Assembly: GCA_964651825.1 (NCBI GenBank)
Contig: CAZYWK010000010.1
Location: forward strand, 3,355-67,354
Length of the DNA stretch: 64,000 nucleotides
From: Sva-07 sp964651825
GTDB lineage: Bacteria > Actinomycetota > Acidimicrobiia > Acidimicrobiales > Ilumatobacteraceae
Direction: 5' to 3'
The position numbers and the translations under genes are program-made. The notes under the pieces are model-generated. The model was not told the origin of the DNA. It made no database searches and saw only the letters and a program-made list of their open reading frames with translations. Shown here piece after piece: positions 23,225 through 31,752 of the stretch (position 1 is the first letter of the stretch; the number at the start of each line of letters is the position of its first letter).

Positions 23225-23752
23225 ATGAACAGGCACACACGCACGGGCGCACTGGCGCTGCTGGCAGTGATCCTGTTCGTCGCGCTCGGAGCGATGGTGC
23301 TCAACCGCTCCGCGGACCCGTCGGCCCTCCCCGATCCGATCGACGTCGCGCTCGACTTCGACCAACTCGTCCCGGGCGAGCCACAGGTCGAGACCTACCC
23401 GTTCGACGTCCCCGGCCACGCACGGGTCGCCGAGGCCGGGATCGTCCAGGCCACCGGCATCGCCGAAGACATCGCCTGGACGTTCGAGCTCTGCCAATCG
23501 GGCCGGTGCGCCCCGATCGCCACCGGACAGCAACTCGAATCGGGCTCGTACACGTTGCAGGTGTCGGCCGTCCTGCAGACCGACGCGGGAGGAACCGGTC
23601 AGGTCGTCGGCGGCGTCAGCTTCGAACAGGCGACGACCGACCCGACGCTCACCTGGACACCGATCCACACGCTGATCACCGTCGCGCTCGGCGCGATCGC
23701 GGTCGGCGCGCTGCTGTCCACGACGATGCTGCGTCGCCAGGGAGCGACGTGA
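23225..23752 (+). CDS. Membrane-anchored protein of unknown function in the SipW cluster
   Basis: 175 residues. One N-terminal helix (GALALLAVILFVALGAMVL), an extracytoplasmic region of about 115 residues with two Cys (ELCQSGRCAPIATG) that could form a disulfide, and a C-terminal helix (LITVALGAIAVGALLSTTML) with a short basic tail. The middle is β-rich, possibly a jelly-roll or Ig-like domain. I do not recognise a family. It lies 22 bp after the signal peptidase gene and its stop overlaps the next ATG by one base, so it is co-translated with the Thr-rich SipW-type protein. A role as assembly anchor or chaperone for the exported proteins is an inference from position. Confidence 0.82.
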   Translation: MNRHTRTGALALLAVILFVALGAMVLNRSADPSALPDPIDVALDFDQLVPGEPQVETYPFDVPGHARVAEAGIVQATGIAEDIAWTFELCQSGRCAPIATGQQLESGSYTLQVSAVLQTDAGGTGQVVGGVSFEQATTDPTLTWTPIHTLITVALGAIAVGALLSTTMLRRQGAT

Positions 23753-25175
23753 TGCGCCGCCACCGCCGCATCGTCGCGACCGTGCTCGCGCTCGTCGGCC
23801 TCGTCGGCGCGGCCGCCAGCCTGGACGTGACCAGCGCCGCCTGGACCGACGAGGCCCACTTCAGCGCCAACGTCAGCAGCGGCCAGTGGGGCACGACCAC
23901 CACCACGACCACGCTCCCGCCACAGCTGCCGGGCGACCCGGACGGCGGGATCAGCCCCGGCAACCCCGACACGGTCATCAGCGGCATCGACTGGAGCCTC
24001 AACGGCAGCAAGCAGTTCTGCACCGAGGTGAGCATCACCGGCAAGACGTCGACACCGAAGCCCTGGCAGATCAACGTCGACCTCACGCAAGCCCCGTTCT
24101 ATGGGGTGAGCCCGAGTGGCGTGCAGACGAACTCGACGGGTGTCATCACGGTCGTCAACCCCCAGACGCTGAAGATCACCGGCAACGGTCCGCACGGCTG
24201 GCCGTGGCATCCGCAACAGAACAACACCCCGATCACCAACACCCAGACCGCGCGCTTGACGATCTGCGTCTACAACGCACCGGTGCCGCCACCGGCGCAC
24301 CCGAGCACCTACACGGTCACCTACGCCAACGGCACCTGGACCAACACCCAGGCGTGCGTCGTGGCGACCATCACCACCACACGCAACGACCTCGCCCAGT
24401 TCCCGTTCCACTACGGCTGGAGCATCCCGCTCGACCTCACCGCAGCGAAGGCGATGATCACCAGCGTCGGCAACACCCTCAACTACGTCGGATGGTCGCC
24501 GTACCCGAACGGCCCCACCGACGGCACCGCGACGCCCTCGACCTACAGTCCGCCGGCCGACAGCTACACGTTCACGAGCGGGTTCAACAACACGCTCCGC
24601 GCCGCCGGTGGTGGTGCCGACAGCCGGACCGTGACGGCCTGCGTGTTCGGCTACTCGACCGGCGGGAACGGCAACGGCAACGCCCGGATCGCGTCGACCC
24701 CCGAAGTCGAGCTCGCCACCGAGGGCAAGTCGGCCCCGCCGCTCGCCGGCATCCCGGAATCGGGTGTCGCCACCTCGTCCAGCACCACCACGACCAGCAC
24801 CCCCACGGCCACCACCGCCTCGACCACCACCACCTCGACCACCACCGCCTCGACCACCAGCGGCACGCCGACGCCGACCGCCTCCATCGAAACCACCACG
24901 AGCACGCCCTCGGCGGTCGAGCCGTCGTCCACGCTGCCACCGGCCACCGCTCCGGAGACCACCGCGCCGTCGACGGTGACACCGACCGTCGCCCCACCGT
25001 CGACCGNNNNNNNNNNNNNNNNNNNNNNNNNNNNNNNNNNNNNNNNNNNNNNNNNNNNNNNNNNNNNNNNNNNNNNNNNNNNNNNNNNNNNNNNNNNNNN
25101 NNNNNNCCGGAGACCACCGCGCCGTCGACGGTGACACCGACCGTCGCCCCACCGTCGACCGCGCCGAACGGATAG
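23752..25175 (+). CDS. Large SipW-dependent exported protein with Thr/Pro-rich tail (interrupted by an assembly gap)
   Basis: The N-terminus HRRIVATVLALVGLVGAAAS ends in VTSAAWTDEAHFSANVSSG, the SipW-type signal. The mature part has repeated ITGxxP/TNTQ-type β-strand segments, several aromatic-rich stretches (GPHGWPWHPQ, FPFHYGWSIPLDL) and four Cys. The tail from about residue 330 is Thr/Ser/Pro-rich (TTSTPTATTASTTTT). The run of 100 N falls in this tail. The 55 nt before the gap (24952-25006) are repeated exactly after it (25107-25161); removing one copy and the Ns joins the two frames into a 422-residue protein ending PSTAPNG. No LPxTG anchor is present. The ATG overlaps the previous stop. 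Confidence 0.82.
25007..25106. other. 100-N scaffold gap flanked by 55-bp identical sequences
   Basis: 24952-25006 equals 25107-25161. The gap of exactly 100 N is a placeholder. Deleting 155 nt restores the frame of the surrounding gene, so the true sequence is probably contiguous with no missing bases. Confidence 0.85.
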
Positions 25176-25251
25176 GCCGGGCCGGACGGATCGAGTTGTT
25201 GCGCGGAGCCCGAGCCCACGCACCAGCGCACGCAGCGACTACATGCGACGA

Positions 25252-25881
25252 CTATGGCGTCATGAGGGCGAGGGGGACGCCGAGGCCGACGTCGGCGCGC
25301 ACGGTGGCGATGCGGCGGCCGGGCTGGACGGCGTCCTTCGGTGGGGAGATCCGGTCGGCGCCGATCAGCTCGCACGCCGCGTCGAGGTCGTCGACGATGA
25401 GCACGACGCCCCAGAACGACGCCGGCCCGGCCGGGATGTCCGGGCGCTCGACCAGCTCGACGATCAACCCACCCTCGCCACGCTCGCCGATCCGGTGGAA
25501 GCCCTGCCGCAACGTGCCCAGCTCACGGATCCGCCGGAGCTCGAAGCCGGTCGCCTCCACGAGCGCCGTGCTCGTGCGTTCGAGGTCGGCCGTCAGCACG
25601 ACGACGTGGTCGAGGGTGGTGGCGCCGAGCGGATGCTCGGCGAACGTGGGCGCCGGTCGCTCGACCCATTCGGTGGCCAACCCGTCGATCGAGGCGACGT
25701 CGCCGGACCCACTCAGTGCCCAGCCGACCACGCCGCTCGGGCCGTCGTCGCCCGCCCGTGAGACGATTCGCAACGAGGTGCCGTGCAGCGCGACGAGGCC
25801 GTCGGCCCCGATCGTCAACCCGAGCGACCGCCACGCCTCGACGTCACCGGCGATCGTGATCCACTCTGCACGCACGCTCAT
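25252..25881 (-). CDS. VOC-family (glyoxalase/bleomycin-resistance fold) protein
   Basis: A 209-residue protein with two βαβββ modules. The second begins LDHVVVLTADLERTSTALVEATG near residue 90, and FWGVVLIVDDLDAA and the closing RRIATVRADVGLGVPLALM complete it. The metal ligands expected of a glyoxalase are partly present (His in LDHVVV, Glu in IVELVE), so it may bind a divalent metal. Substrate unknown. Its start overlaps the stop of the upstream prolyl oligopeptidase by 4 bp, so translation is coupled. Confidence 0.88.
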   Translation of the reverse strand: MSVRAEWITIAGDVEAWRSLGLTIGADGLVALHGTSLRIVSRAGDDGPSGVVGWALSGSGDVASIDGLATEWVERPAPTFAEHPLGATTLDHVVVLTADLERTSTALVEATGFELRRIRELGTLRQGFHRIGERGEGGLIVELVERPDIPAGPASFWGVVLIVDDLDAACELIGADRISPPKDAVQPGRRIATVRADVGLGVPLALMTP

Positions 25882-28013
25882 GGCGTCCCTCCTCGGCGAT
25901 CGTCGTTCGACACGCCCAACTGCCAGGTGAAGAACGCGAGCACGTCGGCCTGCTCATCGGCCTTCTTGCTCACCGGCTTGCCGACGCCGTGCCCGGCGCG
26001 GCCCTCCTGGTGGAGCAGGATCGGCCGGTCGTCGCCGCACGACGTCGACGCCTGCAGCAGCGCGGCCATCTTCCGCGCGTGCAACGGATCGACGCGGGAG
26101 TCACCTTCGGCGGTCCACAGGAACGTGGCCGGGAAGCACGCGCCCGCGGACACGTGGTGGTACGGCGAGTACGCGTGCAGCCACTCGAACTCCTCGGCGA
26201 CGTCCGGGTCGCCGTACTCGTCGGTCCACAGCCGGGCGATGAGGAACTGCGGGAAGCGGATCATGTCGAGCAGCGGCACGCCACACGACACCGCGGCGCA
26301 CAGGTCGGGCCGCTGGGTGAGCGCAACGCCGACGAGGAGGCCGCCGTTCGACCGGCCATCGATCGCGAGTCGCTCACGACTCGTCCGTCCCGTGCCGACG
26401 AGCCAGTCGGCCGCGGCGTGGAAGTCGTCGAACACGTTCTGCTTGTTCCCGCGGCGGCCGGCGTCGTGCCACTCCTCGCCGTGCTCGATGCCACCCCGCA
26501 ACCCGGCGATCGCGTACAGCCCGCCCCGCTCACACCACGCCGCGATCGTCGGCGACCACACCGGTGTCTCGGCGATGGCGAAGCCCCCGTAGCCGTTGAG
26601 GATCGTCGGCGTGTCGGGCCCCGGTTCCACATCCGCCCGGTGGATCAGGAACATGCCGATCTCGGTCCCGTCGAGCGACGGGTACGTCATCTGGCTGACG
26701 GCGAGCGGCGGGATCATGGCGAGCGCCGGGGCCGCCGCGCCGGCACTCGCCGACGTCTGGGTGCGATTGCGTTCGGGATCCGACGGCGATCCGACCCAGA
26801 GGCGGCACGGCGCGTCGAAGCCGACGGTGACGATGACGCTCCGCCCGGTCGACCGCTCGGCCGACATCGACACGACGGTCGACACGCCGATGCCGCCCTC
26901 GTCGACGCCGACCTTGCCGAGGAGCTCGCCGCCGGGTAACCAACGCTCGACGGAGTCGACGGCGGACTGGGTGGCGACGACCAGCAGCTCGTCGCCGACA
27001 ACGGCCAATCCGCCGAGCACCGCATCGCGTTCGGGAACGACCGTGACCCAGTCCGCCGGGCCGACCGGAGCGCCATCGGCAGCGGGCAGCGGCACGGCGA
27101 CGACCCGACCTCTCGGCGCGTCGAGCGTGGTGGTGCCGATCAGGCCGGTGCAGGTGGCGTCGAACACGAACGTCGACATCGTCTCGACACCGGCGATCAC
27201 GTCGCGCCAGGCGGGCGCCGCCGCCGATCGGTCGAGCAGGTGCACGTCGTGGCGGCTCCAGCCGACCATGGCGTGCACGAGCACCCAGCGACCGTCCGGC
27301 GACACGTCGACCGACGGCCACGTCTCCGCCGTGACGTGGCCGGCCCACACGACCGGATCGTCGGCAGGGTCGTCGCCGAGGCGATGCGCGAACACCGTGC
27401 GGTGGTACTCGTCGCCCTCCGGATAGCGGGTGTAGAGGAAGCCCGATCCGTCGGGCTCCCAGGCCACGCTGCAGGCGCGCGTGTTCGGGATCGCGTCGCC
27501 GAGGAACTCGACAGTGACGGGGTCCTCCCCGACGGCCCGACCGACGCGCAGCACCCGCAGCGTCGAGTTCTCGGTGCCACCCTCGCTCACGCCGAACGCC
27601 ACCAGCGACCCGTCGGGCGACGGCTCGAACCAGTCGACCGCCACCGCCGCGTCGGCAGAGCCGGCCGCTGGATCGAACAGCACAGCGGCGGCGGCGTCGA
27701 TCGTGTCGAGCGAGCGAACGGCGAGCACGAACTGATCGGCGCCGGCGAGCCGTTCGTAGGTGAACACGCGGTCGCCGCGGACCACCGCCGTGGTCACGAC
27801 CGGCAGGCCCATCAACGCGACGAGGCGCTCGTGCCATGCATCCCGGTCGAGACGGGCATCGAGCGCCTGACGGGTGTGCCGATTCTGCTCGGCCACCCAC
27901 TGCTGCACCTCGGCGGCGTCACCGTCCTCCAACCACCGGTAGGGGTCGGCGATCGTGACGCCGTGCAGCGTGTCGGTCACCACCTCACGACGTGTTGGAG
28001 GTGGTGGGTTCAT
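25878..28013 (-). CDS. Prolyl oligopeptidase family serine peptidase (S9A)
   Basis: A 711-residue cytoplasmic peptidase. The N-terminus DPYRWLEDGDAAEVQQWV is the S9A signature. Residues about 70-420 form the β-propeller gate. The α/β-hydrolase domain follows, with GYGGFAI, the nucleophile Ser in DGRSNGGLL near residue 555, the Asp in DSRVDPLHARK and the His in GRAGHGVGKP near residue 683. It cleaves short peptides after proline. The bL37 gene lies 12 bp upstream and the VOC gene overlaps its 3' end, forming a three-gene transcription unit. Confidence 0.93.
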   Translation of the reverse strand: MNPPPPTRREVVTDTLHGVTIADPYRWLEDGDAAEVQQWVAEQNRHTRQALDARLDRDAWHERLVALMGLPVVTTAVVRGDRVFTYERLAGADQFVLAVRSLDTIDAAAAVLFDPAAGSADAAVAVDWFEPSPDGSLVAFGVSEGGTENSTLRVLRVGRAVGEDPVTVEFLGDAIPNTRACSVAWEPDGSGFLYTRYPEGDEYHRTVFAHRLGDDPADDPVVWAGHVTAETWPSVDVSPDGRWVLVHAMVGWSRHDVHLLDRSAAAPAWRDVIAGVETMSTFVFDATCTGLIGTTTLDAPRGRVVAVPLPAADGAPVGPADWVTVVPERDAVLGGLAVVGDELLVVATQSAVDSVERWLPGGELLGKVGVDEGGIGVSTVVSMSAERSTGRSVIVTVGFDAPCRLWVGSPSDPERNRTQTSASAGAAAPALAMIPPLAVSQMTYPSLDGTEIGMFLIHRADVEPGPDTPTILNGYGGFAIAETPVWSPTIAAWCERGGLYAIAGLRGGIEHGEEWHDAGRRGNKQNVFDDFHAAADWLVGTGRTSRERLAIDGRSNGGLLVGVALTQRPDLCAAVSCGVPLLDMIRFPQFLIARLWTDEYGDPDVAEEFEWLHAYSPYHHVSAGACFPATFLWTAEGDSRVDPLHARKMAALLQASTSCGDDRPILLHQEGRAGHGVGKPVSKKADEQADVLAFFTWQLGVSNDDRRGGTP

Positions 28014-28025
28014 CGATCTGGGGCG

Positions 28026-28109
28026 TCAGCGACCCATGTTGGGGCGCTTGCCGTGATTCGCCTTCGAACGGCGCATCTTGGCCTTTTTCCTCTTGGTCTT
28101 CTTCGACAT
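28026..28109 (-). CDS. Ribosomal protein bL37-like micro-protein
   Basis: A 27-codon ORF (84 nt with stop) read from ATG 28109. It begins MSKKTKRKKAK, is more than half Lys/Arg, and ends SKANHGKRPNMGR. The ANHGKRPN block matches, from memory, the 24-residue bL37 protein seen in mycobacterial 70S ribosome structures. It would bind 23S rRNA on the large subunit. It lies 12 bp upstream of the prolyl oligopeptidase gene on the same strand. GGAG lies upstream of the ATG, and a TAGGCT box 9 nt upstream would be a possible promoter. The gene is too short for routine gene callers, so it is easily missed. Confidence 0.78.
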   Translation of the reverse strand: MSKKTKRKKAKMRRSKANHGKRPNMGR

Positions 28110-28145
28110 AGGGCTCCAAGCCTACGGGTCAAGGGTGGGAAGGAC

Positions 28146-28151
28146 TACCGT
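28146..28151 (+). promoter_or_regulatory. Putative -10 box (TACCGT) of the serine hydrolase gene
   Basis: TACCGT ends 7 nt before ATG 28159, consistent with a leaderless transcript. Confidence 0.4.
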
Positions 28152-28158
28152 GCCGCGA

Positions 28159-29310
28159 ATGGGGAGCACACAGATCAGCGGGACTGTCGCGCCCGGCTTC
28201 GAAGCCGTCCGTGACGCGTTCGAGAACAACTTCCGTGAACAGGGCGACGTGGGGGCGTCGGTCGCCCTCACCATCGACGGCGAGCTGCTCGTCGACCTCT
28301 GGGGTGGCACGGCCACGTTCGATTCCGGCGAAGCCGATTGGCAGGGCGACACGATCATCAACGTCTGGTCGACGACCAAGACCATGGCCGCATTGTGCTG
28401 CCTGATCCTCGCCGACCGGGGCGAGCTCGACCTCTACGCACCCATCGCCACGTACTGGCCCGAGTTCGCCGCCGGCGGCAAGGAGCACGTCGCCACCCGC
28501 CACGTGCTCAGCCACTCCGCCGGCCTGTCGGGCTGGGACGAGCCGCTGGCGAAGGAGGACCTGCTCGACCACGACAAGCTCGTCCGGTTGCACGCCGCGC
28601 AGGCGCCGTGGTGGGAACCCGGCTCCGCCTCCGGCTACCACGCCATCAGCCAGGGGTACCTGCTCGGCGAGATCGTCAAGCGGGTGTCGGGCCGGTCGCT
28701 CGGCACGTTCTTCGCCGACGAGGTGGCGGGCCCGCTCGGCGCCGACTTCCACATCGGCACCGGCCCCGAACACGACGGCCGGGTGGCCCACGTCATCCCA
28801 CCGACCATGGCCCTCGGCGACGAGTCGACGCTCGAGGGCGACTCGATCGCGGCGCGCACGATGCGCAACCCGGCCCTCGGTGCCGAGTTCTCCTCGACCA
28901 GGCAGTGGCGCCGCGCCGAGATCCCCGCCGCCGGCGGCCACGGCAACGCCCGCTCCGTCGCGCTCTGCCACACGCCGACCGCGTGCGGAGGCACCGCCCG
29001 GGGTGTGACGCTGCTCTCGGAGGAGGGCGTTGCTCGGATCTTCGACGAGCAGCAGCGCGGCGTCGACCTCGTGCTCGGCGTCGACATGGTGCTGGGCATG
29101 GGCTACGGCCTGCCCGGCCCGATGCTGCCCGTGCCGAACCCGCGCACGTGCTTCTGGGGTGGATGGGGAGGATCGCTGGCGATCATCGACGTCGACGCCA
29201 AGATGAGCTTCAGCTACGTCATGAACCGGATGGGTGAGGGCACCACCGGCGACACCCGCGGTGCCGGCCTGCTCATGGCCGCCTACGGGTCGCTCATGTC
29301 GCAAACCTGA
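28159..29310 (+). CDS. Serine hydrolase (class C β-lactamase / esterase EstB-like)
   Basis: A 383-residue penicillin-binding-fold hydrolase. The nucleophile motif is WSTTK, with Ser71 and Lys74. A second-motif Tyr is in SGYHAISQGYLLGE, and GGWGGS near the C-terminus fills the place of the third motif. RHVLSHSAGLSGWD is typical of the EstB/LACTB branch. No signal peptide is seen, so it probably acts in the cytoplasm on esters, not β-lactams. ATG 28159 was chosen over an earlier in-frame start at 28078, which overlaps the divergent bL37 gene. Confidence 0.9.
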   Translation: MGSTQISGTVAPGFEAVRDAFENNFREQGDVGASVALTIDGELLVDLWGGTATFDSGEADWQGDTIINVWSTTKTMAALCCLILADRGELDLYAPIATYWPEFAAGGKEHVATRHVLSHSAGLSGWDEPLAKEDLLDHDKLVRLHAAQAPWWEPGSASGYHAISQGYLLGEIVKRVSGRSLGTFFADEVAGPLGADFHIGTGPEHDGRVAHVIPPTMALGDESTLEGDSIAARTMRNPALGAEFSSTRQWRRAEIPAAGGHGNARSVALCHTPTACGGTARGVTLLSEEGVARIFDEQQRGVDLVLGVDMVLGMGYGLPGPMLPVPNPRTCFWGGWGGSLAIIDVDAKMSFSYVMNRMGEGTTGDTRGAGLLMAAYGSLMSQT

Positions 29311-29348
29311 CCTGTCACATTCCGCGGGGCTGTGTCGTCGGAGATGGC

Positions 29349-30581
29349 ATGGAGCAAGTGACTTCCCCAGATGCAGTACACGTCGTCGGCGGTGGGCTCG
29401 CCGGCCTGACCGCGGCGGCCTTCGTCGCCCGCGCCGGCCGGCCCGTGATCGTCCACGAGCAGCGGCGACGCCTCGGCGGGCGGGCGACCACCGACGAGCG
29501 CGGCGGGTTCCGGTTCAACCAAGGCCCGCACGCGCTGTACGCCGGCGGGCCCGCACACCGGATCCTCGCCGAGCTCGGCATCCGGCCGACCGGCCTGCGA
29601 CCGCCGACGAAGGGCACCCGGATGGTCGTCGGCGGCGAGGCGCACCGGGCGATCGGCGGGCCGGCATCACTCGCCGCGTCGACGATGCTGGGCACCCGCG
29701 ACAAGGCCCACCTGGGCCGCGTCCTCCTGCGGATCGGCAAGCTCGACCCCACCGCGGCCGCCGGGCTCACGGTGAACGAGTGGATCGCGGACCTCACCGA
29801 CCGGGAGCGGGCAGCCCAGACGATGCACGCCCTGGTGCGGCTCACCACCTACGTCAACGCGCCGGCGACGCTGAGCGCCGAGGTGGCGATCAGCCAGCTG
29901 CAGTACGCCTTATCGGCGAGCGTCACGTATCTCGACGGCGGCTGGGAGCAGCTCGTCGGCCGGCTCCGCGACACCGTCACCGAGGCCGGTGGCACGATCG
30001 TCACCGAGTCGTCGCCGATGGAGCTTCCCGACGCGGGCGCCGTCGTCGTGGCCGTCGGATCACCGCAGGCCGCCTTCGCGATCGTCGGCCGAGTGTTCGA
30101 TCACGGGCCGTCGTCGGAGGCGGCGGTGCTCGATCTCGCGCTCGCCGCGCCGCCGGCCCACCCGTTCGTGCTCGGCATCGACGAGCCCTTCTACCTGTCC
30201 GAGCACGGCGGGCCGGCCGGCATGAGCCCCCCGGGCCGGGCCAGCTTGTCGCTCGCCCAGTACCTGGCGCCGGAGGGCGACACGTGGAGTGAACCGGATC
30301 GGGCCCGGCTGCGCAGCTTCGCCCGCCACGCCGGGGTCAGCGACGACCAGATCCTCGACGAGCGCTACCTTCACCGCATGGCGACGGTGACCTCGATCGC
30401 CACGGCCGCGCACGGAGGCCTGGCGGGCCGGCCGGCCATCGCGGTGCCGGATCGGCCTGGCGTGTTCGTCGCCGGCGACTGGGTCGGCCCGGTCGGGCAC
30501 CTCGCCGACGCCGCGCTCGCCAGCGCCCGCGAGGCGGCACGATCGGCGGTTGCCCACCTCGATCGGAGCGTCGTGGTGTGA
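29349..30581 (+). CDS. FAD-dependent oxidoreductase (phytoene desaturase/amine oxidase superfamily)
   Basis: A 410-residue flavoprotein. The dinucleotide motif is HVVGGGLAGLTAA (Gly14-Gly19), followed by EQRRRLGGRATT, the RxGGR pattern of the amine oxidase/phytoene desaturase superfamily. The C-terminal FAD motif is GVFVAGDWVGPVGHLADAALASAREAA. Substrate unknown. Its stop overlaps the GTG start of the ECF41 sigma factor by 4 bp. ECF41 sigma factors are usually encoded next to small oxidoreductases or carboxymuconolactone decarboxylases, so this is the likely partner or target, although the flavin type is not the usual one. Confidence 0.9.
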   Translation: MEQVTSPDAVHVVGGGLAGLTAAAFVARAGRPVIVHEQRRRLGGRATTDERGGFRFNQGPHALYAGGPAHRILAELGIRPTGLRPPTKGTRMVVGGEAHRAIGGPASLAASTMLGTRDKAHLGRVLLRIGKLDPTAAAGLTVNEWIADLTDRERAAQTMHALVRLTTYVNAPATLSAEVAISQLQYALSASVTYLDGGWEQLVGRLRDTVTEAGGTIVTESSPMELPDAGAVVVAVGSPQAAFAIVGRVFDHGPSSEAAVLDLALAAPPAHPFVLGIDEPFYLSEHGGPAGMSPPGRASLSLAQYLAPEGDTWSEPDRARLRSFARHAGVSDDQILDERYLHRMATVTSIATAAHGGLAGRPAIAVPDRPGVFVAGDWVGPVGHLADAALASAREAARSAVAHLDRSVVV

Positions 30582-31686
30582 CCCGCCGCGACGCCGACTC
30601 CGGTCTCGCGGCGTTCCAGCGCGAGCGGCCCCGCTTGCGCGCGTTGGCGTACCGGATGACCGGCACCCCGGACGACGCCGACGACGTGGTGCAGGACGTC
30701 TGGTTGCGATGGCAGACCGCCGACCGATCCTCGATCGTCAACCCCGCGGCCTGGTTGACCACGGTGACCACCCGGGTCGCCCTCGATCGGCTCACCTCCG
30801 CCGCGGCGCGTCGCGAGCGCTACGTCGGGCCATGGCTCCCCGAGCCGTTCGCCGACCTGGCCGAACTGGGCGANNNNNNNNNNNNNNNNNNNNNNNNNNN
30901 NNNNNNNNNNNNNNNNNNNNNNNNNNNNNNNNNNNNNNNNNNNNNNNNNNNNNNNNNNNNNNNNNNNNNNNNNGCTACGTCGGGCCATGGCTCCCCGAGC
31001 CGTTCGCCGACCTGGCCGAACTGGGCGACCTGGGCGAACTGGGCGAACTGGGCGACCTGGGCACGGGCGACCCAGCCGACACCGTCGCCCAGACCGAGAC
31101 GATCACGCTCGGGTTCATGCGGGTGCTCGAGACGCTGCAACCGGTCGAGCGGGCGGTGTTCCTGCTGCACGACGTGCTGGGGATGCCGTTCGCCGACGTC
31201 GCGAGCGCCGTGTCGCGCAGCGACGCGGCCACCCGGCAGATCGCCAAGCGGGCCCGCGACCGCATCCGCGACGGCCGGCCGCGCCTCACGCCGCCACCGG
31301 CCGACGTCGAGCAACTGTCGCAGGCGTTCCTCGCCGCGGTGCTCGACGGCGACGTGGATCGCCTGTCGGCGATGCTGACCGACGACGTGGTCTCGATCTC
31401 CGACGGTGGCCCGCAACGGCACGCCGCGCGCCGGCCCATCGTCGGGCGCGACAAGGTGGCGCGGCTGTTCGTCAACCTCGGCCGCCGCGAGTTCCGCGAG
31501 ACCGACGAACTCCATCCCGTCGTCGTCAACGGGCAGCCCGGCGCCTACTTCCTGCGCGACGGCGAGCCGTATCTGTTGACGGTGTTCGGCTGGCGGGGCA
31601 CCCAGGTCGCCGAGACGATCGCCATCCTCAACCCCGACAAGCTGGCCCACTTCCACACCCGCTGGCGCGCCACGACGAACGGGTGA
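30578..31686 (+). CDS. ECF41-type RNA polymerase sigma factor with SnoaL-like C-terminal domain (interrupted by an assembly gap)
   Basis: Sigma-2 begins RLRALAYRMTGTPDDADDVVQDVWLRW. The linker carries YVGPWLPEP, a hallmark of ECF41. Sigma-4 (LQPVERAVFLLHDVLGMPFADVA) follows, and a SnoaL-like domain of about 110 residues with SDGG and NPDKL, which in this group modulates sigma activity in place of an anti-sigma factor. The 100 N (30874-30973) are flanked by identical 55-nt blocks (30819-30873, 30974-31028); collapsing them gives a 317-residue protein in frame. The linker also contains a tandem GELGELGDLG stretch encoded by 9-bp repeats, which may have broken the assembly. The start is GTG, overlapping the FAD oxidoreductase gene. 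Confidence 0.88.
30874..30973. other. 100-N scaffold gap flanked by 55-bp identical sequences
   Basis: 30819-30873 equals 30974-31028. As at 25007, deleting 155 nt joins the two reading frames of the sigma factor. Confidence 0.85.
31019..31063. repeat. 9-bp minisatellite in the ECF41 linker
   Basis: Units of the type CTGGGCGAA or CTGGGCGAC occur about five times in a row after the gap, encoding alternating ELG/DLG tripeptides between sigma-2 and sigma-4. Confidence 0.65.
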
Positions 31687-31698
31687 ACCGCCGGGCGC

Positions 31699-31735
31699 AA
31701 CGTGTCACGAAGTGCCTGAGCCCACGCGACATGTC
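31699..31735. repeat. GTGCCTGA core element, copy 4
   Basis: Core GTGCCTGAGCCC (one change from the others), flanked by GTGTCACG and CGCGACATGTC. Stem and core match the copy at 37584 more closely than the rest. It lies between the sigma factor and the PHP gene. Confidence 0.6.
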
Positions 31736-31752
31736 GGCCGGTGGGATCCGGT

